64,000 nt of DNA from an uncultured Spirochaetaceae bacterium (GCA_944392935.1 CALXYI010000038.1:1-64000); one strand, 5' to 3'. Shown: positions 25,399 to 34,669, counted from the stretch's first letter. Made by a program: numbers and translations. Notes: generated by a model not told the origin, from the sequence alone.

Positions 25399-27483
25399 TC
25401 ATGAATAGAAGAGCATCTCGCCGTATGTAGGATACGGCCAGTACTTCTGCCCTGCTATGAGCTCCAGCGCATCCGCATACTGCCTCACCTCATCCATGGT
25501 GGGTATGATGCTGCTGCGGCTGAAATGAGCCAATGCGGAACCTTCATAACCTGCGGAGAGCGCAACAGCGCTCTCGAGCTTCCCTACAGCCCTGTAGAGG
25601 TTGCCGATGAGGCCTTCGAGCTCGGCGAGCCTGTCCTCCTCAGCCTCCGTCTTCATTCCCGGCAGCGCTGCCCTCTTCTCGTTGATGCCCTTCGCGATAT
25701 CCGCGGAATATGCCATGACCGCAGGAAGCACCTGCCTGTTGATCATATCGATCATCGTCAGGGCCTCGATGTGCAGGGTCTTCGAATACTCCTCATTGAG
25801 TATCTCATAGCGGGAATGGAGCTCGATGGAACTGTAGATGCCGAATTCGGAGAACACCTGGATATTCTCCGGGGACAGCAGCGTATCATAGGCCTCCGGT
25901 GCGGAGACGAGGTTCAGCAGTCCCCTGCGTCCCGCCTCCTCGACCCATTCCGGTGAATAGTTGTTCCCGTTGAACACTATCCTCCGGTGCGCGATGTATG
26001 TATCACGGACAAGATCCGATACGGCCTGGGTGAAGTCATCGGCAGCGGAGAGGATATCATGGAAATCCCGGAGCTCCTTGGCGACGATGGTGTTTATCAC
26101 GGTATTCGGTCCTGCGACGGAGAACGATGAACCGAGCATCCTGAATTCGAACTTGTTGCCTGTGAATGCGAACGGGCTTGTCCTGTTGCGGTCCGTCGTA
26201 TCCCGGGGGATTGCAGGAAGGACATGCACACCCAGCTGCATCTTCTCCTTCGTGCGCCCTGCAAGAGGCTTGCCCTCCGCAATCGATTCCAGGATCTCCG
26301 TAAGCTCATCGCCGAGGAATACCGACACGATTGCCGGAGGAGCCTCATTCGCCCCGAGACGATGGTCGTTCCCTGCCGAAGCCACGGACATCCGCATCAG
26401 CCCCTGGTATTCATCCACGGCCTTGAGCACGGCAACGAGGAAGAGGAGGAACTGGGCGTTATCCTTCGGGTTCGCCCCCGGCTCGAGGAGATTGACGCCC
26501 TTATCGGTGGATATCGACCAGTTGTTGTGCTTGCCGGATCCATTGACCCCCGCGAAAGGCTTCTCATGCAGCAGGCATGCGAAACCATGCCGCTCCGCGA
26601 CTTTCTTCATCATCTCCATCGTCAGCTGGTTGTTGTCGACAGCGATATTGGTCGTCGTGTACACAGGAGCGAGCTCATGCTGGCAAGGCGCCGCCTCGTT
26701 ATGCGACGTCTTCGCATAGATGCCGAGCTTCCACAGCTCCTTGTCAAGATCCTGCATATACTCAGACACCCGGGTACGGAGGGCACCGAAGTAGTGATCC
26801 TCCATCTCCTGCCCTTTCGGGGCCCGGGCGCCGAGGATGGTGCGTCCCGTATAGATCAGGTCCTTGCGCTTCTCATAATCCTTCTTGTCTATGAGGAAGT
26901 ACTCCTGCTCCGCACCGACGGTGGTTATGACGCGCTTTGCCTCGGTGCCGAAAAGCGAGAGTATCTTCACAGCCTCCTTGGAGAGCACCTCCATGCTCCG
27001 CAGGAGCGGCGTCTTCTTGTCCAGCACCTCCCCCGAATACGAGCAGAAGGCTGTCGGGATGCAGAGCGTGCCATCCTTTATGAACGCATAGCTCGTAGGA
27101 TCCCAGGCAGTATATCCCCTGGCCTCGAATGTGGCCCGGAGACCGCCGGAGGGGAAGGAGGAGGCATCCGGCTCTCCTTTTATGAGCTCCTTGCCGGAGA
27201 ACTCAAGAAGGACACGGCCGCCTTCTGCGGGGACTATGAAGGCCTCATGCTTCTCTGCCGTGATTCCGGTCATGGGCTGGAACCAGTGAGTATAGTGCGT
27301 GCAGCCCTTCTCTATCGCCCAGTTCTTCATCGCATTGGCAACAGAGTTGGCCACGTTTATATCGAGATCCTTTCCTTCTTCGACTGTGCGCCTGAGTGCC
27401 TTGTACACATCCTTCGGCAGTCTCTCCCGCATGACATCATCATTGAATACAAGGGAGCCGAAGCAATCAGCTGCAGTTTCCAT
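25399..27483 (-). CDS. glnN: Glutamine synthetase type III
   Basis: A 694-residue GSIII enzyme that makes glutamine from glutamate and ammonia. The length, the N-terminal FGSLVFNDDVMRERLPK, GAEQEYFL (metal ligands), KTSHNEAAPCQHELAP, and NGSGKHNNWS are typical of the GlnN family found in Bacteroides, cyanobacteria and spirochaetes. The C-terminal helical part (about 560-694) is the GSIII-specific extension. A promoter TTGACT-17 bp-TATTCG and GGAGG before the ATG are visible. Confidence 0.95.
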   Translation of the reverse strand: METAADCFGSLVFNDDVMRERLPKDVYKALRRTVEEGKDLDINVANSVANAMKNWAIEKGCTHYTHWFQPMTGITAEKHEAFIVPAEGGRVLLEFSGKELIKGEPDASSFPSGGLRATFEARGYTAWDPTSYAFIKDGTLCIPTAFCSYSGEVLDKKTPLLRSMEVLSKEAVKILSLFGTEAKRVITTVGAEQEYFLIDKKDYEKRKDLIYTGRTILGARAPKGQEMEDHYFGALRTRVSEYMQDLDKELWKLGIYAKTSHNEAAPCQHELAPVYTTTNIAVDNNQLTMEMMKKVAERHGFACLLHEKPFAGVNGSGKHNNWSISTDKGVNLLEPGANPKDNAQFLLFLVAVLKAVDEYQGLMRMSVASAGNDHRLGANEAPPAIVSVFLGDELTEILESIAEGKPLAGRTKEKMQLGVHVLPAIPRDTTDRNRTSPFAFTGNKFEFRMLGSSFSVAGPNTVINTIVAKELRDFHDILSAADDFTQAVSDLVRDTYIAHRRIVFNGNNYSPEWVEEAGRRGLLNLVSAPEAYDTLLSPENIQVFSEFGIYSSIELHSRYEILNEEYSKTLHIEALTMIDMINRQVLPAVMAYSADIAKGINEKRAALPGMKTEAEEDRLAELEGLIGNLYRAVGKLESAVALSAGYEGSALAHFSRSSIIPTMDEVRQYADALELIAGQKYWPYPTYGEMLFYS

Positions 27484-27879
27484 GACACCTCCGTGAGCAT
27501 CGAATAGCCTAACGGGAAAAGATAGTCAACTGCCAGGCATTGCACTTGCAGAACATACCCCGTTGCGATTATCCTCTTTGCGTTGACAAAGGCGTCAGCG
27601 GAAGCTGGAGCCTTTCTCACGCGATACCGGCATGGATGGCCCCAGTGAGCCTGGCACCTCTGCAAAGGGAAGAGAGGTGGATATGACCGGATCCGGAAGC
27701 TATATTCCATTCCATCATGACTCCGCACGCTGCGGAGGAATCAGCAGCAGCATCAATAGATACCCCCACCTGCCCTTCCCGGAAAGCGGCACCAGCAGAA
27801 AAGCATTCAGGGCATGGACAGAGGGAAAGCCGAGCGCGGATATCCGTCTCAGCTTCCCCGTCCGGCAGGGAGGGATAGC
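27484..27879. other. 396-bp gene-free region between glnN and pyrG
   Basis: No convincing gene is seen. The left part carries the glnN promoter. The middle (27588-27679) can fold into three consecutive stems. They are AAAGGC...GCCTTT, with an inner CAGC-GGAA-GCTG capped by a GNRA tetraloop (27588-27615); CTCAC/GTGAG (27616-27649); and CACCTCT/AGAGGTG (27655-27679). A smaller hairpin, TCCGCA-CGC-TGCGGA, lies further on. I recognise no known riboswitch class in it. The region could be a long 5' leader of pyrG or hold a small RNA. Confidence 0.5.
27501..27529 (-). promoter_or_regulatory. glnN promoter
   Basis: -35 TTGACT (27524-27529), 17-bp spacer, -10 TATTCG (27501-27506), about 18 bp before the glnN start codon. 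Confidence 0.55.
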
Positions 27880-29493
27880 ATGCCAAAGCATATTTTCGTA
27901 ACAGGAGGAGTCGTCTCGGGACTCGGCAAGGGAATCACGGCAGCAAGCCTTGGAAGGCTGCTGAAGGCACGGGGGCTGAAGATCGCCGCGCAAAAGCTCG
28001 ATCCATACATGAATGTCGACCCTGGAACGATGAATCCCCTTCAGCATGGAGAGGTGTTCGTAACTGACGATGGCTCGGAGACGGATCTCGATCTCGGGCA
28101 TTACGAAAGATTCATAGACGAGGATCTGAACAGGTTCTCCAACCTGACGTCAGGGAAGGTCTTCTGGAACGTGCTGAACAAGGAAAGGAACGGAGAATAC
28201 CTGGGATCGACTGTCCAGATAATCCCGCACGTCACGGATGAGATAAAGCGCTTCATCTACTCGCTGGGAGAGAAATCCGCAGCGGATGCCGTCATAACCG
28301 AGATCGGCGGTACTGTAGGGGATATCGAATCGCAGCCCTTCCTGGAGGCGATAAGGCAGATAGCCTCCGAAGAGGGGAAGGAGAACTGCCTGTTCATACA
28401 TGTGGTGCTTGTACCGTACATAGCCTCCTCCGGCGAGCATAAGTCAAAGCCTGCGCAGCACTCGGTGAAGGAGATGATGAACGCCGGGCTGTTCCCGGAT
28501 ATCATAGTATGCCGCGCGGACGAGCCGATAGAGGAGTCGGTGAAGGAGAAGATAGCGCTGTTCTGCAATGTGAAGCGCGACTGCGTCATAGAGAACAGCA
28601 CCGTTCCGATCCTCTATGAGGCTCCCCTGATGCTGCAGGAGGAGAACCTTGACACGATCGTCTGCAGGGAGCTCGGGATTGACGCCCCTGCCGCGGACAT
28701 GGAGGAATGGCGCTGCCTTATAGGAAGGGCCAAGGAGAGCACGGGGACTGTCAGGATAGCGATAGTCGGCAAGTACATACAGCTGCATGATGCATACCTC
28801 TCCGTCATCGAGGCCCTGAAGCACGCAGGATGGGCACAGCATTCGGAGATCGAGGTGGAATGGGTCGACGCGGAGGAGCTGGACAGCGGATCCGCCCCTT
28901 CTCTTCTGGGAAATGCCTCAGGCATACTCGTGCCAGGCGGCTTCGGCTCAAGGGGTGTCGAAGGGAAGATCGAAGCGGCACGCTATGCGAGGGAGCATGG
29001 GATCCCCTACCTCGGCATCTGCCTCGGCATGCAGGCTGCGGTCATAGAATTCGCCCGCAATGTCCTGGGATACAGCGATGCAGCCTCATCCGAAACCGAT
29101 CCGGATACGGCGCATGCCGTGATATCCCTCATGCCGGACCAGAAGGGCAGCATCCCCAAGGGCGGAACGATGAGGCTGGGAGCATATCCCTGCGTGATAA
29201 CCCCGGGATCCATGATGGAGAAGGCATACGGGAAGAGGGAGATCAGCGAGAGGCACAGGCACAGATATGAATTCTCGAACGGGTACAGGGAAGAGTTCGA
29301 GAGGAACGGGATGAGGATAGCAGGCACGAGCCCCGATGGAAAGCTCGTCGAGGCTGTCGAGATACCGGAGCATCCATTCTTCCTCGGAGTGCAGTTCCAT
29401 CCGGAGTTCAGGTCGCGTCCGAACAGGCCGCATCCCTGCTTCATGGCATTCATCGAAGCTGCTGTCAGAGAGAGCCGCGGAATGAGTAGATGA
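27880..29493 (+). CDS. pyrG: CTP synthase
   Basis: A 537-residue enzyme that aminates UTP to CTP. The N-terminal synthetase domain begins [16 protein letters not shown] and includes [15 protein letters not shown] and [10 protein letters not shown]. The C-terminal glutaminase has the nucleophile Cys in GICLGMQ and GVQFHPEF. The ATG at 27880 is chosen after GGGAGGGAT; an upstream in-frame start adds nonhomologous residues. It converges on an unknown gene with a 29-bp overlap. Confidence 0.96.
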   Translation: MPKHIFVTGGVVSGLGKGITAASLGRLLKARGLKIAAQKLDPYMNVDPGTMNPLQHGEVFVTDDGSETDLDLGHYERFIDEDLNRFSNLTSGKVFWNVLNKERNGEYLGSTVQIIPHVTDEIKRFIYSLGEKSAADAVITEIGGTVGDIESQPFLEAIRQIASEEGKENCLFIHVVLVPYIASSGEHKSKPAQHSVKEMMNAGLFPDIIVCRADEPIEESVKEKIALFCNVKRDCVIENSTVPILYEAPLMLQEENLDTIVCRELGIDAPAADMEEWRCLIGRAKESTGTVRIAIVGKYIQLHDAYLSVIEALKHAGWAQHSEIEVEWVDAEELDSGSAPSLLGNASGILVPGGFGSRGVEGKIEAARYAREHGIPYLGICLGMQAAVIEFARNVLGYSDAASSETDPDTAHAVISLMPDQKGSIPKGGTMRLGAYPCVITPGSMMEKAYGKREISERHRHRYEFSNGYREEFERNGMRIAGTSPDGKLVEAVEIPEHPFFLGVQFHPEFRSRPNRPHPCFMAFIEAAVRESRGMSR

Positions 29494-29980
29494 CCTTGTC
29501 CTCACCCGAGAGCAGCGTGAGTGACCTCCCCTCTCCGGAAGGGCTTTCCGAGTAATGCAGCGTGAACGGGATGCCGAGGATATCGCCGGAGAGGATGCCA
29601 TCTTCCGCTGCCGCTATCGTTGCCGCGGCATCGAAGACAAGGAGGACCGTTTCCCCTGATGTGCGGAATACCGACAGCCTGCCATCGGTATCGATTCCGG
29701 AGAGGCGGGAGAATGCCTCACGCCCTTCCCTGTCCGTCAGCCATGATGTGCTGTCCAGCATGACGATGACCTCCTCCGCCGCGATGCTTCCGCTCATTCC
29801 TCCGGCCTCGGAGAGTAGGATGAAGGATGCAGCCAGCAGCATGACAAGAACGCATGATGCTGCGATGGCCGCAGCAAGGCGGATGCCTTTCCGGCCGGGA
29901 ATGACAGGCGCTATGCCTTCTCTATCCTTTCCTTGTTCCTTCTTGCCCATATAAGGAGTATCATCCCATGTATCCTGCAT
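29465..29980 (-). CDS. Hypothetical single-span membrane protein
   Basis: About 171 residues; not recognised. A charged cytoplasmic N-terminus ([11 protein letters not shown]) precedes one strong transmembrane helix ([21 protein letters not shown]), and the remaining 100 residues would be outside, with a regular beta-like pattern ([33 protein letters not shown]). Start is uncertain between 29980 and 29950. It converges on pyrG and is divergent from the uvrA-like gene. Confidence 0.5.
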   Translation of the reverse strand: MQDTWDDTPYMGKKEQGKDREGIAPVIPGRKGIRLAAAIAASCVLVMLLAASFILLSEAGGMSGSIAAEEVIVMLDSTSWLTDREGREAFSRLSGIDTDGRLSVFRTSGETVLLVFDAAATIAAAEDGILSGDILGIPFTLHYSESPSGEGRSLTLLSGEDKVIYSFRGSL

Positions 29981-30014
29981 GGCTGACAGCCATCGGATTA
30001 TTGCGGGGAAGGAT

Positions 30015-32504
30015 ATGATAGACAGCGTAAGGATCCGTGGGGCGAAAGTGCACAATCTGAAGAACATCGATGCCGACGTGCCGCTTGGCAGGATCGTGGG
30101 GATCGCGGGAGTCTCCGGATCCGGCAAGTCATCCCTTGCGCTCGGAGTGCTCTATGCAGAAGGTTCCAGAAGGTATCTCGAATCCCTTTCGGCCTATACA
30201 AGGAGAAGGATGACGCAGGCAGAGAAGGCCTGGGTCGATGAGGTATCATACATACCGGCAGCGCTTGCCCTCAGGCAGCGTCCGGGAGTGCCAGGGATCC
30301 GCAGCACGTTCGGAACCGGAACAGAGCTCCTGAATTCCCTCCGCCTGATGTTCTCCCGCCTTGCAAGCCACCGCTGCCCGAATGGGCATTATGCCTCCCC
30401 CTCGATAAGGACAGCCGCCGGAGAGGCGCTTGTGTGTCCGGTATGCGGAGCCTCGTTCTACGCCCCTTCTGCAGAGGAGCTTTCCTTCAACGGACAGGGT
30501 GCCTGCCCTGAGTGCGACGGAACCGGAATCGTGAGGACAGTGGACCGATCGACGCTCGTGCCGGATGATTCGCTAACGATAGACGAAGGTGCGGTCGCAC
30601 CGTGGAACACCCTGATGTGGTCGCTCATGACCGATGTGTGCCGTGAGATGGGAGTGCGCACGGATGTGCCTTTCCGCGAGCTCTCGGACAGGGAGAAGGA
30701 AATCGTATTCGACGGCCCCGCTGTCAAGAAGCACATCATCTACCACGCCAGGAAGACAGAGCAGGCTGCGGAGCTGGATTTCACATACTACAATGCAGTG
30801 TACACGGTCGAGAACGCGCTCTCGAAGGTTAAGGACGAGCAGGGAATGAAGCGTGTTGCCCGCTTCCTGAAGGAGGAGCCATGCCCTGCATGCCATGGCT
30901 CGCGGCTGTCCGAGGCGGCAAGGGCTCCGGAGCTTATGGGGATATCGCTCGATGAGGCCGCCGCAATGACGCTGTCGGAGCTCACTGGCTGGGTCCGGGA
31001 TGTGCCGGCATCGCTGCCGGAGGAGATGCAGCCGATGGCAGAGAGCATATGCGCCTCGTTCCTGGATAATGCAGGACGGCTGCTGGATCTCGGTCTCGGA
31101 TACCTCTCCCTTGACAGGGCTTCCTCCACGCTCTCTACCGGAGAGCGGCAGAGGATGCAGCTTGCCAGGGCAGTGCGCAGCAGGACAACAGGCGTCATGT
31201 ATGTGCTTGATGAGCCTTCCATCGGACTCCACCCCGCAAATGTCAAGGGGCTGATCAGCATGATGGATGACCTCAAGGCAGACGGCAATTCCGTCGTGCT
31301 TGTCGATCACGATACGGATCTGCTCTCCGCTTCTGACTGGATCATCGAGATGGGGCCGGGAGCCGGAGAGAACGGAGGGCGCATAATAGCGGAAGGCACG
31401 ATAGAGGAGATAGTGCGTAGCGAAGCCTCGCAGATAGGGCCATTCCTCTCGGGGAAGAGGATCGAGGCAAGGAAGCGCTGTCTGGAAAGCCGTCTCTTTG
31501 ATTACGGCTGCATCCATCTGTCAACGGAAGCAATACATACAGTACAGCCGCTTGAGGTGGATATACCTAAGGGGCGCCTGACGGCAGTCACCGGAGTCTC
31601 AGGATCAGGCAAGACCACGCTCATACTCGAAAGCCTCGTCCCTGCGCTGGAGGCCCTGACGGAAGGAAGGCCCCTGCCTGCCCATGTGGTATCCATGGAA
31701 GCTGAGGGGATAGAGAGCGTCAAGCTCATCGATGCAACTCCTATCGGGATCAATGTGCGATCGACTGTAGCTACATATGCCGGAGTGCATGACGAACTGA
31801 GGAAGATATTCGCCAGAACGGAGGACGCCCGTGCAGGAGGCTTCAGGGCCGGCGACTTCTCGTACAATACAGGACGCCTCAGATGCCCCGTATGCGATGG
31901 CACGGGATCCATCAGCCTCGATGTGCAGTTCCTGCCGGATGTTGAGATCCCCTGCCCCGGATGCAGGGGCTCAAGATACTCAGGTGAAGCCGGGCATATC
32001 AGGCTCAGCACCAGAAGCGGCGGCAGCTATACGATATCGGACATAATGGATATGGATGTAAGCACAGCCATCAAGGCACTCGACGGACTGAAGACGATAA
32101 CCCAGAAGCTGAAGACGCTTGAGGATCTCGGGCTTGGCTATCTCAGGCTTGGGGAAGAGACTCCCAGCCTTTCCGGCGGTGAAGCGCAGCGCCTCAAGCT
32201 CGCAAGCGAGATGGGCAGGCCTCAGGAAAGGACCGCATTCATATTCGACGAACCCACGATCGGGCTCCATCCACTTGATGTGATGACCCTCCTCTCGGTA
32301 TTCCAGTCCCTCCTTGACCATGGCGCTACGGTGGTAGTCATCGAGCATGATACAGCAGTGATGCAGAATGCGGACTACATCATCGATATGGGTCCGGGAG
32401 GAGGAAAGGACGGCGGCAGGATAGTCGCGGCAGGAGTGCCGGAACGGATAAGGGAATCCGGGGAAAGTATCACTGCAGGCTACCTCTGGCATTGGAAGCC
32501 CTGA
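30015..32504 (+). CDS. UvrA paralogue lacking the UvrB-binding domain
   Basis: An 829-residue tandem ABC ATPase of the UvrA family. Two Walker A motifs (GVSGSGKSS, GVSGSGKTT), two signatures (LSTGERQR and LSGGEAQR) and two Walker B motifs (YVLDEPSIGLHP, FIFDEPTIGLHP) are present, plus CPxC zinc-module cysteines. The roughly 115-residue UvrB-binding domain that should follow the first zinc module is absent: SHRCPNGHYAS leads almost directly to CPVCGASF. This is the UvrA2-like class, in which repair or drug/DNA-damage tolerance roles have been proposed. GGGGAAGG precedes the ATG. Confidence 0.9.
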   Translation: MIDSVRIRGAKVHNLKNIDADVPLGRIVGIAGVSGSGKSSLALGVLYAEGSRRYLESLSAYTRRRMTQAEKAWVDEVSYIPAALALRQRPGVPGIRSTFGTGTELLNSLRLMFSRLASHRCPNGHYASPSIRTAAGEALVCPVCGASFYAPSAEELSFNGQGACPECDGTGIVRTVDRSTLVPDDSLTIDEGAVAPWNTLMWSLMTDVCREMGVRTDVPFRELSDREKEIVFDGPAVKKHIIYHARKTEQAAELDFTYYNAVYTVENALSKVKDEQGMKRVARFLKEEPCPACHGSRLSEAARAPELMGISLDEAAAMTLSELTGWVRDVPASLPEEMQPMAESICASFLDNAGRLLDLGLGYLSLDRASSTLSTGERQRMQLARAVRSRTTGVMYVLDEPSIGLHPANVKGLISMMDDLKADGNSVVLVDHDTDLLSASDWIIEMGPGAGENGGRIIAEGTIEEIVRSEASQIGPFLSGKRIEARKRCLESRLFDYGCIHLSTEAIHTVQPLEVDIPKGRLTAVTGVSGSGKTTLILESLVPALEALTEGRPLPAHVVSMEAEGIESVKLIDATPIGINVRSTVATYAGVHDELRKIFARTEDARAGGFRAGDFSYNTGRLRCPVCDGTGSISLDVQFLPDVEIPCPGCRGSRYSGEAGHIRLSTRSGGSYTISDIMDMDVSTAIKALDGLKTITQKLKTLEDLGLGYLRLGEETPSLSGGEAQRLKLASEMGRPQERTAFIFDEPTIGLHPLDVMTLLSVFQSLLDHGATVVVIEHDTAVMQNADYIIDMGPGGGKDGGRIVAAGVPERIRESGESITAGYLWHWKP

Positions 32505-32521
32505 CACCAGCATGGTATAAT
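32492..32521 (+). promoter_or_regulatory. darA promoter
   Basis: TTGGAA (32492-32497), 18-bp spacer, TATAAT (32516-32521) with an extended -10 TG. It overlaps the end of the uvrA-like gene. Confidence 0.6.
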
Positions 32522-32542
32522 AGAGGGAAAAGGAGAAGAAGA

Positions 32543-32872
32543 ATGAAGCTTATTCTTGCCATCATCCAGTCGTCAGACGAGTCAGATACGGTACAGGAAC
32601 TCAACAAGAGGGGTTTCTTCGTGACGAAGCTGTCGACCACAGGCGGTTTCCTGAAGGCAAAGAATACGACGCTTCTCATCGGCACCGATGATGAGAAGGT
32701 GGAGGCAGTCATAGAGACGCTGAAGAAATACGCCGGTCACAGGATGCAGCTGAGCCCTGTCTCCGGAGCTGATATGCGGCTCTTCAATCCCGGCGGGGCG
32801 AATATGGTCGAAGTGCCTGCAGGCGGCTGCGTCGTATTCGTGCTGGATATAGACAAGGCCCAGAAGTTCTGA
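32543..32872 (+). CDS. Cyclic-di-AMP receptor DarA/PstA family
   Basis: A 109-residue PII-like trimeric protein. The N-terminus MKLILAIIQSSDESDTVQELNKRGFFVTKLSTTGGFLKAKNTTLLIG contains the TTGGFL and GNTT-like elements that bind c-di-AMP in Gram-positive DarA/PstA. The downstream effector is unknown. AAAAGGAG precedes the ATG. Confidence 0.9.
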   Translation: MKLILAIIQSSDESDTVQELNKRGFFVTKLSTTGGFLKAKNTTLLIGTDDEKVEAVIETLKKYAGHRMQLSPVSGADMRLFNPGGANMVEVPAGGCVVFVLDIDKAQKF

Positions 32873-32896
32873 ACCAGAGCAGCAGCTGCACTTCCA

Positions 32897-34093
32897 TCAG
32901 AGATATTCCAATGGATCAGAGAGCAGGAATTCCCCCAGAGGGATCATCATCGACCCGGCATCGGCTTTTGCCGATACGGAAAACACCTTGCTTCCCGGGT
33001 ATCTAGTCAGGAATGAATCCATGCCTCTGCCATGTGTCCTGCCTCCTCTTTTCACTTCGAATGTGGCTGCGGAACATTCATTGTACAGTACGAAATCCAC
33101 CTCATCCTGTTTCTCCCTCCAATAGCCGAGACTGACATCTTCTCCTGCCACCGAGTTGAGGAGGTGCGTTCCCACTGCAGATTCCACAAGGTGGCCCCAG
33201 AACGTGTCATCCTCCTTCGTCTTGGTGAAATCCATAGGATGCCTTGACAACATGAGCGCATTATTGAAGACCTGGAGCTTCGGGCTGGAAGCGCGCTTTC
33301 GGACTTTGCTGCCGGAATATTTCTGCAGCCCTGCCAGAAGGCCGCTCTGCCTGAGCAGGTCAAGATAGTATGCCAGTGTCGTCGTGTTCCCTGCATCTGA
33401 CAGCTGTCCGAGCATGTGCTCGAATGGCAGGATCTGTCCGGAATAGTATGCCCCCAGTTCCATGAGCTGTCTCAGCAAAGCTGGCTTCTGGATGGGTGTA
33501 AGCATGAATATATCCTTCGTCAGGCTCGGCTCCATGATTGAATCGCGTATGTATGCCTTCCATCTCTTCTCATCCCTTATGAAGCCAGCCGGTCCGGGAT
33601 ATGAACCGAAATATATGTATTCATCCAGCGAGAACCCGAATACCTCCTTCATCTCGCCATAGGACCAATGGGGGACTGGAATCAGTTCGAATCTTCCCTG
33701 GAGGGATTCAGAGGGCCCCTTCGCCAGAAGGAGCCGTGATGAGCCTGACAGGATTGCCTTCACGTTCGCTCCTGTCTTCTTGTCTTCGTCCCACAGCTTC
33801 TTCACTGTCTCGCTCCAGTTGGCGATTTTCTGTATCCCATCAACCACGACCTGTGCTTCACCATGCCGCCTTGCAAGGTCTCTGGCCCTGTCCCATATGC
33901 CTTTCAGCCATGTATCTCCCAAGACGGTGATGTCATCAGCGCTTTCAGAGACATATGGAATCTCCAGTGTCGAAAGGACATCGGCGATGATTGTGCTTTT
34001 ACCGACCTGCCTTGGGCCAGCGAGGACCTGTATGAACCGTCTCCTTTCCCTGAGCCGGCTCCTGAGCATCTCCGTGTACCTGATTCGCTCCAT
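32897..34093 (-). CDS. AAA ATPase with C-terminal DUF4143
   Basis: A 398-residue protein of the widespread AAA_14-DUF4143 family. The Walker A is GPRQVGKST (about residue 26-34). The Walker B position reads VVVDGIQK, where nearly all relatives have VVIDEIQK: the catalytic Glu is replaced by Gly. A nuclease-like C-terminal DUF4143 (about 200-385) contains EVDFVLY and FEVKRGGR, resembling a PD-D/ExK core. The cellular role of the family is not settled. GGAG precedes the ATG. Upstream are an operator-like palindrome and a repeat array. Confidence 0.85.
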   Translation of the reverse strand: MERIRYTEMLRSRLRERRRFIQVLAGPRQVGKSTIIADVLSTLEIPYVSESADDITVLGDTWLKGIWDRARDLARRHGEAQVVVDGIQKIANWSETVKKLWDEDKKTGANVKAILSGSSRLLLAKGPSESLQGRFELIPVPHWSYGEMKEVFGFSLDEYIYFGSYPGPAGFIRDEKRWKAYIRDSIMEPSLTKDIFMLTPIQKPALLRQLMELGAYYSGQILPFEHMLGQLSDAGNTTTLAYYLDLLRQSGLLAGLQKYSGSKVRKRASSPKLQVFNNALMLSRHPMDFTKTKEDDTFWGHLVESAVGTHLLNSVAGEDVSLGYWREKQDEVDFVLYNECSAATFEVKRGGRTHGRGMDSFLTRYPGSKVFSVSAKADAGSMMIPLGEFLLSDPLEYL

Positions 34094-34122
34094 ATGGACT
34101 CCTTTTCATTTATCTCAGAACA

Positions 34123-34140
34123 TTGAGATGATTATCTCAA
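34123..34140. promoter_or_regulatory. Operator-like palindrome upstream of DUF4143 ATPase
   Basis: TTGAGAT-GATT-ATCTCAA, 7-bp perfect arms, 30-47 bp before the ATPase start. Extra half-sites TATCTCA (34111) and GTTGAG (34144) flank it. Likely autoregulatory. Confidence 0.5.
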
Positions 34141-34267
34141 TCCGTTGAGTAAATTGCGGCATAATCCGATGGGTTCTTCAATTGGTCTCCTTGCATGGAA
34201 TATGCCTTGCTTTTCTTCAGGAAGCAATGTGGCCATCACCAGCATCTTCACATGCAGAACACGAAAT

Positions 34268-34485
34268 GATAATGAGGAAGTTGTATATCAAACGAAGGAT
34301 AACGAGAAAGTTGTCTTTGCAATTCTCAAAACATGAACAGGAAATCGGAAATGATAATGGGAAAGTTGTATATATCGCGAATGATAACGAGAGAGTTGTT
34401 GATTCAAAGGGCAAAAAAGAACCCTTCCCGTCTCCTGAACCCGTGAAAATAACGGGAAAAGCTGGAGATTAACGAGAAGAGTTGT
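34268..34485 (+). repeat. Imperfect GATAAYGRGAAAGTTGT repeat array
   Basis: Four close copies of a 17-mer at 34268, 34298, 34353 and 34383 (GATAATGAGGAAGTTGT, GATAACGAGAAAGTTGT, GATAATGGGAAAGTTGT, GATAACGAGAGAGTTGT), arranged as two pairs 30 bp apart. Two decayed copies begin near 34448 and 34467. Read in frame, each copy would encode DNEKVV-like hexapeptides and the differences fall mostly at third-codon or conservative positions. Not CRISPR: spacers are short, unequal and related. Confidence 0.7.
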
Positions 34486-34516
34486 CGATCTACAAAATAG
34501 CATTCGTATCCGCAGA

Positions 34517-34589
34517 TGGAGCCGACGAGACTCGAACTCGCCACTTTCAGATTGCGAACCTGACGCTCTACCAGATGAGCTACGGCCCC
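34517..34589 (-). tRNA. tRNA-Ala(CGC)
   Basis: A 73-nt cloverleaf with acceptor stem GGGGCCG/CGGCTCC, D-arm, anticodon loop TTCGCAA (anticodon CGC) and a normal T-arm. The G3:U70 pair, the alanine identity element, is present. CCA is not encoded. A promoter TTGCAT-17 bp-TATATT lies upstream at 34603-34631. Confidence 0.95.
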
Positions 34590-34602
34590 GTTGATACATC
34601 GG

Positions 34603-34631
34603 AATATAACAGCAATGGGCTTTTGATGCAA
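34603..34631 (-). promoter_or_regulatory. tRNA-Ala promoter
   Basis: -35 TTGCAT (34626-34631), 17-bp spacer, -10 TATATT (34603-34608); predicted start about 7 nt before the tRNA. Confidence 0.7.
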
Positions 34632-34633
34632 TG

Positions 34634-34658
34634 AGGCCTCCGGAGATTCCGGAGACCT
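34634..34658 (-). terminator. Hairpin after the outer-membrane protein gene
   Basis: Stem CTCCGGA/TCCGGAG with a 3-nt loop, extended by AGG/CCT across a mismatch. It lies just past the stop at 34670 and ends the six-gene operon. Confidence 0.6.
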
Positions 34659-34669
34659 ATCATGCACTA

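Larger units (their letters stand above)
34094..34516. other. AT-rich 423-bp region with repeats, no gene
   Basis: The region between the DUF4143 ATPase and tRNA-Ala. It holds the 34123-34140 palindrome near the ATPase start and at least four, perhaps six, copies of a 17-bp repeat described separately. Short open frames exist on both strands but have no family resemblance and no ribosome sites, so I call no gene here. Confidence 0.65.

Noticed and set aside
27588-27615. SRP (4.5S) RNA
   Set aside because: GGAA tetraloop and CAG resemble domain IV, but the AGCAGCC side of the loop is missing.
27632-27901. 89-codon open frame upstream of pyrG as a gene
   Set aside because: No family resemblance, overlaps the pyrG start in another frame, and the stretch folds as RNA.
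34182-34472. 96-codon frame across the repeat array as a gene
   Set aside because: No ribosome site, no homology seen, and repeats change frame within the array.
34268-34485. CRISPR array
   Set aside because: Repeats are 17 bp and degenerate, spacings are 30, 55 and 30 bp, and no cas genes are near.
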